The notes: generated by a model not told the origin, from the sequence alone. A stretch of 64,000 nt of DNA from Luteolibacter ambystomatis (GCF_018137965.1 NZ_CP073100.1:4847754-4911753); one strand, 5' to 3'; shown: positions 18,454 to 26,976, counted from the first letter of the stretch. Translations and numbers: made by a program.

Positions 18454-19650
18454 GTGATGCAGCACTCCATGGGAGCACGTCCGCTGAAAATGTTCCTGTC
18501 CGCCGGTGAGGTGAGCGGCGATTTTCAGGCGGCCCAACTGGCGCGGACGCTCCAGCGCATCCACCCCGGAGTGGAACTCGTCGGCTACGGTGGTGATCAC
18601 ATGCGGTCCGCTGGGGTGGAAATCCGCTGCGACACCGCGGGCTGGGGCTACGTGGGCATTCAGGAATCGCTGCGATTTCTCCCGGAAATGCGCCGCGCCC
18701 GGGCCAAACTGGCGGAACTGCTCAAGACCGAGCGCCCCGATCTGGTGGTGCTGGTCGATGGCGAGGCTTTCAATGAGCGCCTGGTCGCCGTGCTCCAGCG
18801 CGAGCGGATTCCTTTCGTCCACTATTTCGTGCCGCAGGTTTGGTTCTGGGGCCGCTGGCGTGCCCGCCGGATCGCCCGGCAAGCCTCGCTGGTGATCCCA
18901 GCCTTCCCGAAGGAGCTGGAGATTTTCCGCGAATGTGGTGCCCGCGCCGAGTGGTTCGGTCATCCCTTGCTGGATCTGGTCGAGAAGTCGGAAGAACCCT
19001 GCAACGAGGGTGGAGAGGATCGCCGCCCGGTGGCTCTCATGCCGGGCAGCCGGGTGCAGGAGATCGAAAGCCACGCGCCCACTCTCATTGCCTCCGCCAA
19101 ACAACTGCGGAAAAAGAATCCGGGAATGAAATTCCTGCTTCCGGTCGCAGCCCAGCACCTCCGCGCGCCGCTGCTGCGCATGATCGAAGCTGCGGACATG
19201 ACCCACGCCATCGAGCTGCGCCCCGGCTGGTCCGAGCGTGTGGTTTCGAAGTGCCGTCTGGCACTGGTGGCCTCCGGTACCGCCACGCTGGAAACCGCCC
19301 TCGCAGGCGTGCCGATGGTGGCCTTCTACAAGGTCCGCAAGTTGACCTTCTGGGCGGCGAAGCTGCTGGTGAAGAGCCGCTTCGTGGCGATGCCGAACAT
19401 CCTGCTGGACGAGTCCGTGGTGCCGGAACTGCTGCAGGAAAATTTCACCGTCGATTCGATCGTCTCCGAAGCATCCGCCCTGCTGGATGATCCTGCTCGT
19501 GCTGCGGAAATGCGCCGGAATCTGGCCCGCATTCCTGCGGTGTTGGGTGGTCATGGCGCCATCGAGCGCGCGGCGTGGGCGCTGGTGCATCTCACTGCCG
19601 AGCACGAAGCGGTACCCGTGGGCGTGCCCTGCCAACTGAAATCCGCCTGA
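18454..19650 (+). CDS. lpxB: Lipid-A-disaccharide synthase
   Basis: A 398-residue GT19 enzyme. It joins UDP-2,3-diacylglucosamine and 2,3-diacylglucosamine 1-phosphate into the lipid A disaccharide at the inner membrane. Diagnostic segments are FLSAGEVSGDFQAAQLARTL at the start, VLVDGEAFNERLVAVLQ (usually DxPDFN), YFVPQVWFWG, FVGHPLLDLV-like AEWFGHPLLD, VALMPGSRVQEIE, and LVASGTATLETALAGVPMV near the nucleotide site. In-frame ATGs at 18454, 18457, 18469 and 18490 leave the start uncertain; the conserved region begins at the last. It is the first gene of a long operon with acyltransferases and P450s. That is not the usual lpxD-fabZ-lpxA-lpxB neighbourhood, so this copy may be specialised. Confidence 0.9.
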   Translation: MMQHSMGARPLKMFLSAGEVSGDFQAAQLARTLQRIHPGVELVGYGGDHMRSAGVEIRCDTAGWGYVGIQESLRFLPEMRRARAKLAELLKTERPDLVVLVDGEAFNERLVAVLQRERIPFVHYFVPQVWFWGRWRARRIARQASLVIPAFPKELEIFRECGARAEWFGHPLLDLVEKSEEPCNEGGEDRRPVALMPGSRVQEIESHAPTLIASAKQLRKKNPGMKFLLPVAAQHLRAPLLRMIEAADMTHAIELRPGWSERVVSKCRLALVASGTATLETALAGVPMVAFYKVRKLTFWAAKLLVKSRFVAMPNILLDESVVPELLQENFTVDSIVSEASALLDDPARAAEMRRNLARIPAVLGGHGAIERAAWALVHLTAEHEAVPVGVPCQLKSA

Positions 19651-19661
19651 GGAGCCGCGCC

Positions 19662-20606
19662 GTGTCCCGCTCCCGCCGGCTGCTGATAGGAGTCATCACC
19701 GCGTGCCTCATCCAGCTCGCGAGGCTGGTGGTGCGGACCAATTTCTTCCTGGCCCGCTGGCTTCCCGACCGCTGGTTGGCGAGACTCGGCCATCCCGTTG
19801 CCGTTTTCATGCGGCATAGTCACAAGGACAAGATCCTGTCGCGGATGGAGCAGGTGCTGGGGCCGTTCGAGTCGGAGGGTGGGCGGGAGCGCGTTTGGCG
19901 GCTTCATTTGGAACACATCGGCCGCTGCGTGTTCGAGCCGTTCCAGATGTACTGGTCCACCGATGAGGAGCTGGTGGCGAACATCACGATTTCCGGTGAA
20001 GATCTCCTTCAACAAGCTTTGGCGGAGGGAAAGGGCGCGGTGCTGTTCCTCGATCACATGGGGAATCCCGGCTCGTTGGTCGCGGCCTTCGGTCTCCGTG
20101 GCTACGACGTGGCCATCGCGGGCAATCCGGTGATCGCCGTGGAAGACATGGTCGCGCGGTTGTTCAAGCGCGGGCGGGTGGAACGCGTGCTGCTGGGGGA
20201 CCGCATGCCCGCCCGCATGGCGGAGATTCTCAAGCGCAACGGACTCTTCGGCATCTTCATCGATTTTCCGGTGGTGCTGAAACACAATGTCATCCTCCCC
20301 TTCGGCCGGACCGGTGCGAGCGTGAACCTCGGCCCTGGATTGCTGGCTCTGCGGCAGGGATCGCCCGTTTTCAGCGTCACCAGCACACGGACCGGCCCGA
20401 ACCGGCATGAGGTGGTGGTGAAACCCCTTGCCCGGCCCAATCCCGCGCCATTGCGCCCGGCTGCGGCCGAACTGGTGGGAAATGCTTTTGATTCCATGGT
20501 CGAAACCCTCCGCGTTCATCCCGATCAGTGGTGGCCGTGGGACGAGGTTTGTCTTGAAAACCCTCCTGCTTCCTGTCTCTCAAACGAGCAATCCGCCCCG
20601 ATATGA
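19662..20606 (+). CDS. LpxL/HtrB-like lysophospholipid acyltransferase (first of three)
   Basis: A 314-residue membrane-associated acyltransferase of the lipid A late-acyltransferase superfamily. The GTG at 19662 is taken as start, with GGAG at 19651-19654 ahead of it; an earlier frame would overlap lpxB. A hydrophobic N-terminal segment is at ~8-30. The catalytic-type His132 lies in FLDHMGNPG, followed by GIFIDFPVVLKHNVILPFG and the family ending HPDQWWPWDEV. The classic motif has His, four residues, then Asp/Glu; here the acid position is Gly, so the active site is atypical. It lies 11 bp after lpxB and overlaps the first P450 gene by 4 bp. The acyl donor and acceptor are unknown. Confidence 0.8.
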   Translation: MSRSRRLLIGVITACLIQLARLVVRTNFFLARWLPDRWLARLGHPVAVFMRHSHKDKILSRMEQVLGPFESEGGRERVWRLHLEHIGRCVFEPFQMYWSTDEELVANITISGEDLLQQALAEGKGAVLFLDHMGNPGSLVAAFGLRGYDVAIAGNPVIAVEDMVARLFKRGRVERVLLGDRMPARMAEILKRNGLFGIFIDFPVVLKHNVILPFGRTGASVNLGPGLLALRQGSPVFSVTSTRTGPNRHEVVVKPLARPNPAPLRPAAAELVGNAFDSMVETLRVHPDQWWPWDEVCLENPPASCLSNEQSAPI

Positions 20607-21952
20607 GCGCCACCCAGACCCCTGCCCGCACCCCGGGGCCCTCGCGCCTGGACCTTCTGAAGCATTTCTTCCGTTCCGGCTTCCGTTTCGTGGAGGCTCT
20701 CACGGAGGAGGCGGAAAAACACGGTGACACCTTCGTCCTGCCGCTGGAGGTGCCGACCTATATCCTCCGCAATCCGGATGACATCAAACACATCCTCGTC
20801 TCCAACCCGCTGAACTACCACAAGACCGGTGGCCTGACGGTGGGTGAGAAGGTGATCGGCCAAGGACTGGTGAGCAGCGAGGAGCCGTTGCACGGCAAGC
20901 AGCGCCGGACGATGCAGCCGATGTTTCACAAGGCATCGATCTCGAAGTTCACGGAGATGATGCTGGAGTCCACCGCGTCCCACACCCGGGATTGGAAGGA
21001 CGGCGACTCCATCGACATGTCGCTGGAGATGATGCACCTCACCATCACCATCGTGGGGCTGTCGCTCTTCAACGTGGACCTCTATCGCGAAGGCCGCGAG
21101 CTGGGCATGGAATTCAACCGCGCGCTGAATCTGGTCACGCGCATCCAGCTCATGCCTTTCCTGCCGAAGTGGGCGATGGGCTCGCTCCAGCGCAAGCTTG
21201 ACGACAGCATCTCGAAGATCGACGAGGCGATGGCAAAGATCATCTCCGACCGACGCAAGCTGCCGGAAAGCGAGTGGCCTCACGACCTGCTCAGCATGAT
21301 CCTCGCATCCCGCTACGAGGATGGCTCGCCGATGCCGGACAAGCTGGTGCGGGACGAGGTGGTGACCATCATCCTCGCCGGTCATGAGACGGTGGCGAAT
21401 CATCTCAACTGGACGTGGTACCTGCTGGCCCGCCACCCCGAGGTGCATGACAAGCTGCTCAAGGAATGGGACGAGGTGCTGGGAGGTGAAGAACCTTCCA
21501 TGGAGCACATGGGACGCCTGCCCTACACGCTGATGGTGCTGGCGGAATCCATGCGCCTTTATCCACCGGCGTGGACGTTGGCGCGTCGCGTCGTTGCCCC
21601 GGAGAAGCTGCCCAGCGGGCTGGAGCTGAAGGCGGGCGACGAACTACTAATTATGCAGTACGTCTCGCACCGGAATCCGGCGTATTTCCCGGAACCGGAG
21701 AAGTTCATTCCCGAACGCTTCTCGGCGGAGAACAAGGATTCCATCCCGAAGTATGTGTACTATCCCTTCGGGCTCGGGCCGCGCTTTTGCATCGGCGAGG
21801 GTTTCGCCCGTTTGGAAGCGCTGCTGTTGCTGGTGAAGATGGGGCGTCGCTTCCGCTTTGAAATGGCGCGGTCGGGCGAGGTGCGGCCGGAAACCCTGAT
21901 CGCCCTGCGTCCGCGCAAGGGCCTGCCCATGATCGTCCGCAACGCCCGCTGA
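20603..21952 (+). CDS. Cytochrome P450 (first paralogue)
   Basis: A 449-residue P450 with all the core signatures. These are the I-helix oxygen-binding AGHETVAN, the K-helix ExxR in ESMRLYPPAW, PERF, and the heme loop PFGLGPRFCIG with Cys396 as the heme thiolate. There is no N-terminal membrane anchor, so it is probably soluble or peripheral. Overall features recall bacterial fatty-acid or terpenoid hydroxylases. ATGA overlap with the preceding acyltransferase suggests translational coupling. It strongly resembles the second P450 at 23906. No ferredoxin or reductase gene is in the window. A plausible substrate is an acyl chain handled by the neighbouring acyltransferases; this is inference. 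Confidence 0.93.
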   Translation: MSATQTPARTPGPSRLDLLKHFFRSGFRFVEALTEEAEKHGDTFVLPLEVPTYILRNPDDIKHILVSNPLNYHKTGGLTVGEKVIGQGLVSSEEPLHGKQRRTMQPMFHKASISKFTEMMLESTASHTRDWKDGDSIDMSLEMMHLTITIVGLSLFNVDLYREGRELGMEFNRALNLVTRIQLMPFLPKWAMGSLQRKLDDSISKIDEAMAKIISDRRKLPESEWPHDLLSMILASRYEDGSPMPDKLVRDEVVTIILAGHETVANHLNWTWYLLARHPEVHDKLLKEWDEVLGGEEPSMEHMGRLPYTLMVLAESMRLYPPAWTLARRVVAPEKLPSGLELKAGDELLIMQYVSHRNPAYFPEPEKFIPERFSAENKDSIPKYVYYPFGLGPRFCIGEGFARLEALLLLVKMGRRFRFEMARSGEVRPETLIALRPRKGLPMIVRNAR

Positions 21953-21969
21953 CCCCGGTTCGTTTCCGC

Positions 21970-22938
21970 ATGTCGCAGAAGCCTGAAAGCCGGATGCCAG
22001 CAGGGGTGCCGGATCCGCCGTGGCGGATTTCAGCAGCCTGCTGGCTGGTGATCGTGCTGTTTCATCTGCTGCGCTGGATGCCGCGGCGTTGGATGTACGG
22101 GCGGGTCTCGAAGCGGCTCGGTTTGGCCGCCCGCCATCATCTCAAGGAGCGCGTGATGGATCACGTGACCCAGGTGCTCGGTGAATTCGAGTCGGCGGAT
22201 GCGCGGGAAAATTTCTGGGAATCCCATGTCGATCATCTCGGGCGCTGTGTGCTGGAGCCCATCGACCTGAGCTGGATGCCGCGCGCGGAGATGTTGGAGC
22301 GGATCGAAGTCGGTGGTTGTGAAATCCTCGATGAAGTCCGGAGCGAGGGCAGGGGAGCGGTGTTGTTTCTCAACCATCTCGGTAATCCTGCGACGGTCGT
22401 CGGTGCGCTGGGGCCCCGTGGGTATGATCTGGCCATCGCGGGCAATGCGATCAACTACGCGGACTCGAAGGGCATGTACCGCCTTGACCGGTTGGAGAAT
22501 CTCATCCAGCGGATGTTCCGCAGCGTGGATGTGGAGCGCGTGTTGCTCGGTGAGGAACTGCCGGCAAAGATGGCCCGGGTGCTGGCGCGGAACGGTTTCT
22601 TCGGGATGTTCATCGATTTTCCGGTGGAGGAGAAACACAACGTTGCATTGCCTTTTGGCGGACGGCTGATGGACGCGCACATCGGTCCCGCCCTGTTGGC
22701 TTTGCGCCACCGCGTGCCGGTGTTGATGGTGACCTCCCATCGGACGGGTGAAAACCGCCACCGCCTGGAGATCACGCGGGTGCCACTGCCGCCTCCGGAG
22801 CTGCGGTTGCAAAAGGCGGCTGAAGAATTGCTTCGATCCGCGCTGGGCCAGATGTTGAATTCCGTCCGGCAGCATCCCGATCAGTGGTGGCCGTGGGACG
22901 TCGTCCGCCTTTCCCCTTTTCCTTCTTCCGAATCATGA
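21970..22938 (+). CDS. LpxL-like acyltransferase (second of three)
   Basis: A 322-residue paralogue of the enzyme at 19662. They share the N-terminal membrane segment, FLNHLGNPATVVGALGPRGYDLAIAG-type active-site region (catalytic-type His136), GMFIDFPVEEKHNVALPFGG, a run ending TGENRH, and the C-terminal HPDQWWPWDVVRL. The position expected to be Asp/Glu five residues after the His is Ala. It starts 17 bp after the first P450 gene and overlaps the third acyltransferase by 4 bp. The duplication of an acyltransferase-P450 unit in one operon suggests two parallel substrates or successive acylation steps. Confidence 0.8.
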   Translation: MSQKPESRMPAGVPDPPWRISAACWLVIVLFHLLRWMPRRWMYGRVSKRLGLAARHHLKERVMDHVTQVLGEFESADARENFWESHVDHLGRCVLEPIDLSWMPRAEMLERIEVGGCEILDEVRSEGRGAVLFLNHLGNPATVVGALGPRGYDLAIAGNAINYADSKGMYRLDRLENLIQRMFRSVDVERVLLGEELPAKMARVLARNGFFGMFIDFPVEEKHNVALPFGGRLMDAHIGPALLALRHRVPVLMVTSHRTGENRHRLEITRVPLPPPELRLQKAAEELLRSALGQMLNSVRQHPDQWWPWDVVRLSPFPSSES

Positions 22939-23909
22939 CCGAACCCATCAAGCCGAATGGACGCGCCGGCGAGCCAGTGCCCGGCAGGCTTGAGATGGCC
23001 GCACGGCATTTCTTCGGGTGGGTTTACACCTCGACGTTCGCTTGGTTGAGGAGCCTGCCGGATGACCGGGCCATCGTCCGCGCACGGAAGTTCAGCAAGC
23101 TCTTCATTCACGCGGAGGAAGTCTTCGCGCGGCGGAATGTGCCGCTGGCCAATGATCCCGCGCTTGCGGAGGAAATTCATGCGGGCCGCTTCGAGTATCT
23201 GAGCCGCCTCCATGTCCACATCGCCAAGCTGCAAGGAGCGGGTCCGGAAGGTGTGCTCTCGCAGGCGGTGGTTTCGGGAGAAGAACATCTCGTGGAAGCA
23301 TTGGCTCAGGACAAGGGCGTGCTGATGGTTTCCGCACATGCGGGAACGTGGTGGCATGCTCCCGCGGTGGCGGCCTCGCTGGGGCATCCGGTTTCCTCGG
23401 TGCTCACGCAGCATTTGCCGAATGCCATCGTCCGTTATCTGGAACAGGTCGCACGTGAACTCCACTGCGCGCTGACCTTCGTGCGCATGGGAGCTTACGA
23501 AGGGGCGAAGGCCGCCTTCCGTCAGAAAGGCATCTTCTATCTCTCCTTCGACTTCGCCTCGCGCTCCGACCGCAGCATCTGGATGCCGGTGGGGAATCAT
23601 GGCGTGTTTCCGGTGGATACCGGCCCGGGGGTGATGGCGGTGCGTCATCAGGTGCCCGTCGTGTGGGTGGATACCTGGCACGATGAACAAGGGCGGTCCA
23701 ACATCCGCTTCCTGCCCGCGATCCAGGCAGGCAAGGGGACCGGATATTCCGCACCCGGTCTGGTGTTGGAGTATTTCCGGAAGCGCCTCGCCGACCAACT
23801 CTCGCGGAATCCGCAGCAGTGGTGGTTGCTTGGCCACGGTCATTTGAAGGCGCGCTCCGAGATTCCTGCGGATCCCGTGTTTTCCTCCTCCCAATCGCAT
23901 TCCGCATGA
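22935..23909 (+). CDS. LpxL-like acyltransferase (third, divergent)
   Basis: A 324-residue protein related to the other two acyltransferases but clearly divergent. ATG 22935 overlaps the previous stop by 4 bp. The likely active-site His135 is in VSAHAGTWWHAP, followed by FYLSFDFASRSDRSIWMPVGNHGV, and it ends near NPQQWWLLGHGHL. The Asp/Glu five residues after His135 is replaced by Trp. There is no obvious N-terminal transmembrane helix, in contrast to its paralogues. It also overlaps the second P450 by 4 bp. It may be an acyltransferase of altered chemistry, or use a different acid residue. Confidence 0.72.
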   Translation: MTEPIKPNGRAGEPVPGRLEMAARHFFGWVYTSTFAWLRSLPDDRAIVRARKFSKLFIHAEEVFARRNVPLANDPALAEEIHAGRFEYLSRLHVHIAKLQGAGPEGVLSQAVVSGEEHLVEALAQDKGVLMVSAHAGTWWHAPAVAASLGHPVSSVLTQHLPNAIVRYLEQVARELHCALTFVRMGAYEGAKAAFRQKGIFYLSFDFASRSDRSIWMPVGNHGVFPVDTGPGVMAVRHQVPVVWVDTWHDEQGRSNIRFLPAIQAGKGTGYSAPGLVLEYFRKRLADQLSRNPQQWWLLGHGHLKARSEIPADPVFSSSQSHSA

Positions 23910-25252
23910 CCCAGTCCACCCAACGGCGCGCACCCGGACCCGGCATCGCCGCCTTTGTCGGCAATGTCCTCCGGCACAAACTCAACTTCGTCGACTATCT
24001 CGTCGAACTCGCGTCGCGTCATGGCCATCTCTATTCGCTGCCCATGGCGGTGCCGACCTTTGTGATCCGTGATCCAGCGGACGTGAAGCATTTGCTCGTC
24101 AGCAATCCACTGAACTATCACAAGACCGGCAGCTTGACCGTGGGGGAGAAACTGTTGGGCCAGGGGCTCGTCAGCAGCGAGGAACCGCTTCATGGCAAGG
24201 AGCGGAAGATGATGCAGCCGATCTTCCACAAGTCGTCCATCGCCGGATTCGGCGAGATGATGGCCGGCGCGACGGAACGCCACATCGCGAATTGGAAGGA
24301 TGGCGACCACCTCGACATGGCGGAGGAGATGATGCATCTCACCATCTCCATCGTCGGCCTGTCGTTGTTCAGCATCGATCTCTATCACGAAGGCCGTGAA
24401 CTGGGGAACGAGTTCGGGCGTGCGATGAAACTCGTAACCCGTATACAACTGCTGCCGCCGCTGCCGTCATGGATCACCGGCGGTATCCACCGTCGTTACG
24501 ATGAATCCATCGCCATCATCGATGCGGCGATGACGAAGATCATCTCCGATCGCAAGGCACTGCCGCAGGAACAGTGGCCGAACGACCTGCTCTCGATGCT
24601 ATTGTCCGCGCGCTATGAGGATGGCTCCCCGATGCCGGACAAGCTGGTGCGTGATGAGGTGGTGACCATCATCCTCGCCGGTCATGAGACGGTGGCGAAT
24701 CATCTCAACTGGACCTGGCACCTGCTCTCGAAGCATCCCGACGTTCACGGGAAGATGGCCGCTGAATGGAATGAGGTGCTCGGAGACCGGGTGCCCGCCA
24801 TTGAGGATGTCGGTCGCCTCGCCTACACCAGCGCGGTGCTGGCAGAGTCGATGCGCCTCTATCCGCCGGCATGGACGCTGGCGCGGCGGGCGGTGGGCGA
24901 GGACCGTCTGCCATCCGGCATGGAGGTGAAGCCGAAGGACGAGTTCCTGATGCTCCAGTACGTCTCTCATCGTAATCCGGACTGGTTCCCTGACCCGGAA
25001 GCATTCCGGCCGGAGCGCTTCGAAGCCGGGAACAAGGAAGCGATCCCGAAGTTCGCCTACTATCCCTTCGGGATGGGGCCGCGCTATTGTATCGGCGAGG
25101 GCTTCGCCAAGCTGGAGGCGATGATCGCGGTCGTGCTCATCGGCCGCCGCTTCCGCTTTGAGATGGCGCGGAGCGGTCGCGTTGGAAAGGAAACCCTCGT
25201 GACCCTGCGGCCGCGGAAGGGGCTTCCCATGATCGTCCGGAAACGCTCCTGA
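23906..25252 (+). CDS. Cytochrome P450 (second paralogue)
   Basis: A 448-residue P450 closely similar along its whole length to the one at 20603, including NPLNYHKTG, QGLVSSEEPLHGK, AGHETVAN (I-helix), ESMRLYPPAW (ExxR), and the heme loop PFGMGPRYCIG with Cys395. ATG 23906 gives a 4-bp overlap with the preceding gene; the frame continues upstream but lacks a sensible start. One 59-nt stretch is identical to the first P450 gene, including third codon positions. Retention of two full P450s suggests different substrates or positions of oxidation. Redox partners must come from elsewhere in the genome. Confidence 0.93.
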   Translation: MTQSTQRRAPGPGIAAFVGNVLRHKLNFVDYLVELASRHGHLYSLPMAVPTFVIRDPADVKHLLVSNPLNYHKTGSLTVGEKLLGQGLVSSEEPLHGKERKMMQPIFHKSSIAGFGEMMAGATERHIANWKDGDHLDMAEEMMHLTISIVGLSLFSIDLYHEGRELGNEFGRAMKLVTRIQLLPPLPSWITGGIHRRYDESIAIIDAAMTKIISDRKALPQEQWPNDLLSMLLSARYEDGSPMPDKLVRDEVVTIILAGHETVANHLNWTWHLLSKHPDVHGKMAAEWNEVLGDRVPAIEDVGRLAYTSAVLAESMRLYPPAWTLARRAVGEDRLPSGMEVKPKDEFLMLQYVSHRNPDWFPDPEAFRPERFEAGNKEAIPKFAYYPFGMGPRYCIGEGFAKLEAMIAVVLIGRRFRFEMARSGRVGKETLVTLRPRKGLPMIVRKRS

Positions 25253-25261
25253 TAGTGTCCG

Positions 25262-25984
25262 ATGATCCCCCCTCGTCATTTCGTGCCCGAGATCCACGAT
25301 GTCCATCCGGGCATGGAGCGGGAACTCGATCTGCTGCTGAATGCATTCCCGGAAGCCGCGCGTCCGATGGCGATGATGCTGGTGGTGCCGGACTGGTCGG
25401 GAAGCTTTCCGCTCGACCGGCATCCGGGATTCGTCCGGCGGCTGAAGGAATTTCCGGGGCGCAAGGTGCTCCACGGCTACACCCACACGCTGGGGCGGAA
25501 TCTCTTCAACACGCTCTTCTACGGCACCGAAAATCATTCGGAGTTTGCTTCGCTCTCTCCGGCGGTGGCGAAGGAACGCCTTGCGCGGTCGAAGGCGCTT
25601 TTTACGGAAGCCTTTGGTGAGGAGCCTTCGTGGTTCTGCGCTCCCCGGTGGGAGCAGAATGCCGCCGCGCGCGAAGCATTGGGTGAACTGGGCTTCGAGG
25701 GTTTCATGCTGTCCGGGCGCTATGAAACCCTGTCCGGACAAAAGGTGGAAATACCCGCCGTATGTTTCGATGACGGAGACTTGGGATGGCGGCATGCCGT
25801 GAACCGGGCGATCCGCCGTGGTCAATTCCGCCGCTGGCTGGCGGATGGCACCACCTTCCGGCTGACCCTTCATCCCGCCGAATTGTCCGTGCCGGAAACC
25901 TGGCGCCAGGTGACCGACCTGATGAAGACCCTTCAGGACGAGGGCTGGCAGCCGCTTGAATTCAGCGAAACGTGGTTCTCATGA
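25262..25984 (+). CDS. DUF2334-type polysaccharide deacetylase-like protein
   Basis: A 240-residue protein resembling DUF2334, a divergent branch of the NodB/polysaccharide deacetylase fold. Metal- or substrate-binding candidates are VPEIHDVHPG (His-Asp near residues 11-12), VLHGYTHTLG (two His), FCAPRWEQN and LTLHPAEL. There is no signal peptide. It starts 9 bp after the second P450 and overlaps the glycosyltransferase by 4 bp, so it belongs to the lipid operon. A role in removing an acetyl or acyl group from an amino sugar of the glycolipid would fit, but is inferred from fold and context. Confidence 0.75.
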   Translation: MIPPRHFVPEIHDVHPGMERELDLLLNAFPEAARPMAMMLVVPDWSGSFPLDRHPGFVRRLKEFPGRKVLHGYTHTLGRNLFNTLFYGTENHSEFASLSPAVAKERLARSKALFTEAFGEEPSWFCAPRWEQNAAAREALGELGFEGFMLSGRYETLSGQKVEIPAVCFDDGDLGWRHAVNRAIRRGQFRRWLADGTTFRLTLHPAELSVPETWRQVTDLMKTLQDEGWQPLEFSETWFS

Positions 25985-26976
25985 ATGCCGATCCGCGGGT
26001 TTCCATCGTGGTGGCTTCTTATAACGAAGCCGGGAGCATCGCCGCCTGCGTTCGTTCGTTTGCAGCCCAGCGTTGTGATGGAGGTTTCGAGATCATCATC
26101 GTGGATGACCGCAGCACCGACGAAACCGGTGAAATCCTCGCCTCCCTGAATCTCGATCTGCTGCGGGTGATCCGAATTGATCGCTTCGAGCATGCGGTAC
26201 TGACTTCGCGACAGGTGGCGCTCGATACCGGTTTTCGCGAAGCGCGCGGAGAGATCCTGGTGGTCACGGATGCGGATGCGATCGTGCCGGAGGATTGGGT
26301 CGCGGGATTGTGCGCGAGGCTGGATGAAACTAGAGCGGACTTGGTTGGCGGTCCTGTGCGCTTTGCCGCCCGGTCGGACGGGGGCAACCGGTCGAACGCG
26401 CTCATGCAGACGGTGGACGGAATGTTTTACATCGGCGTCTGTTCGGTGCTCAACCGGCTTGGATTCAACTCGGGCTTCGTCTTCGGCAACTGCGCGTTCC
26501 GGAAGGACGCCTACTTCAAGATCGGCGGCTATGAGGCGATGGGCTTCGGGCTGACCGAGGATCTGGTGTTCGGGAGAGCGTTGAGAAAAGCCGGTGGTCG
26601 TATCGCGTTCGTGGCACAGCCAGCGGTTTCCGTCCGGGCTTGTAGCTCCTGGCGGGTGCTGCTGGATCGTGCCCAGCGTATCAGTGCGGGCGGCTGTTCC
26701 GCGCTGTCGGTATTGCTGGGAGTCTGGATGCTGCTGTGGGTGATCACCGCCGTGGGCGCGATGATTGCGCCCGCATGGTTTTTGATCCCGTTTGTCATCC
26801 GCTGGCTGGCGGGGGCCGCATTTGTCGCCTGGTGGCTGGCGCGCGGCGGTTTGTGGAGATTGCTTCCCGCGGCGTTGATCTTTGAACCGGCGGCGATCCT
26901 GACCGGCCTCGCGGTGATGTGGCGCGGACGGAGGGTGAAACGGGTCGAGTGGGGCGGCCTGACCTACGACCGCTGA
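25981..26976 (+). CDS. Membrane-associated family 2 glycosyltransferase
   Basis: A 331-residue GT2 enzyme with a GT-A fold: VSIVVASYNEAGSI at the start, IIIVDDRSTDET, the metal-binding VVTDADAIVPEDW, and FGNCAFRKDAYFKIGG and GLTEDLVFGRAL in the acceptor region. Two or three hydrophobic helices near the C-terminus (~240-315) would anchor it in the inner membrane. The ATGA junction couples it to the DUF2334 gene and it closes the lpxB operon. Its stop lies inside the 3' end of the convergent GT32-type gene (13-bp overlap). It probably adds a sugar to the lipid made by the operon; donor and acceptor are unknown. Confidence 0.85.
   Translation: MNADPRVSIVVASYNEAGSIAACVRSFAAQRCDGGFEIIIVDDRSTDETGEILASLNLDLLRVIRIDRFEHAVLTSRQVALDTGFREARGEILVVTDADAIVPEDWVAGLCARLDETRADLVGGPVRFAARSDGGNRSNALMQTVDGMFYIGVCSVLNRLGFNSGFVFGNCAFRKDAYFKIGGYEAMGFGLTEDLVFGRALRKAGGRIAFVAQPAVSVRACSSWRVLLDRAQRISAGGCSALSVLLGVWMLLWVITAVGAMIAPAWFLIPFVIRWLAGAAFVAWWLARGGLWRLLPAALIFEPAAILTGLAVMWRGRRVKRVEWGGLTYDR

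Noticed and set aside
18454-26976. Secondary-metabolite (polyketide or peptide) cluster because of the P450s
   Set aside because: No carrier protein, ketosynthase, adenylation or terpene synthase gene is present; the neighbours are lipid A-type enzymes.
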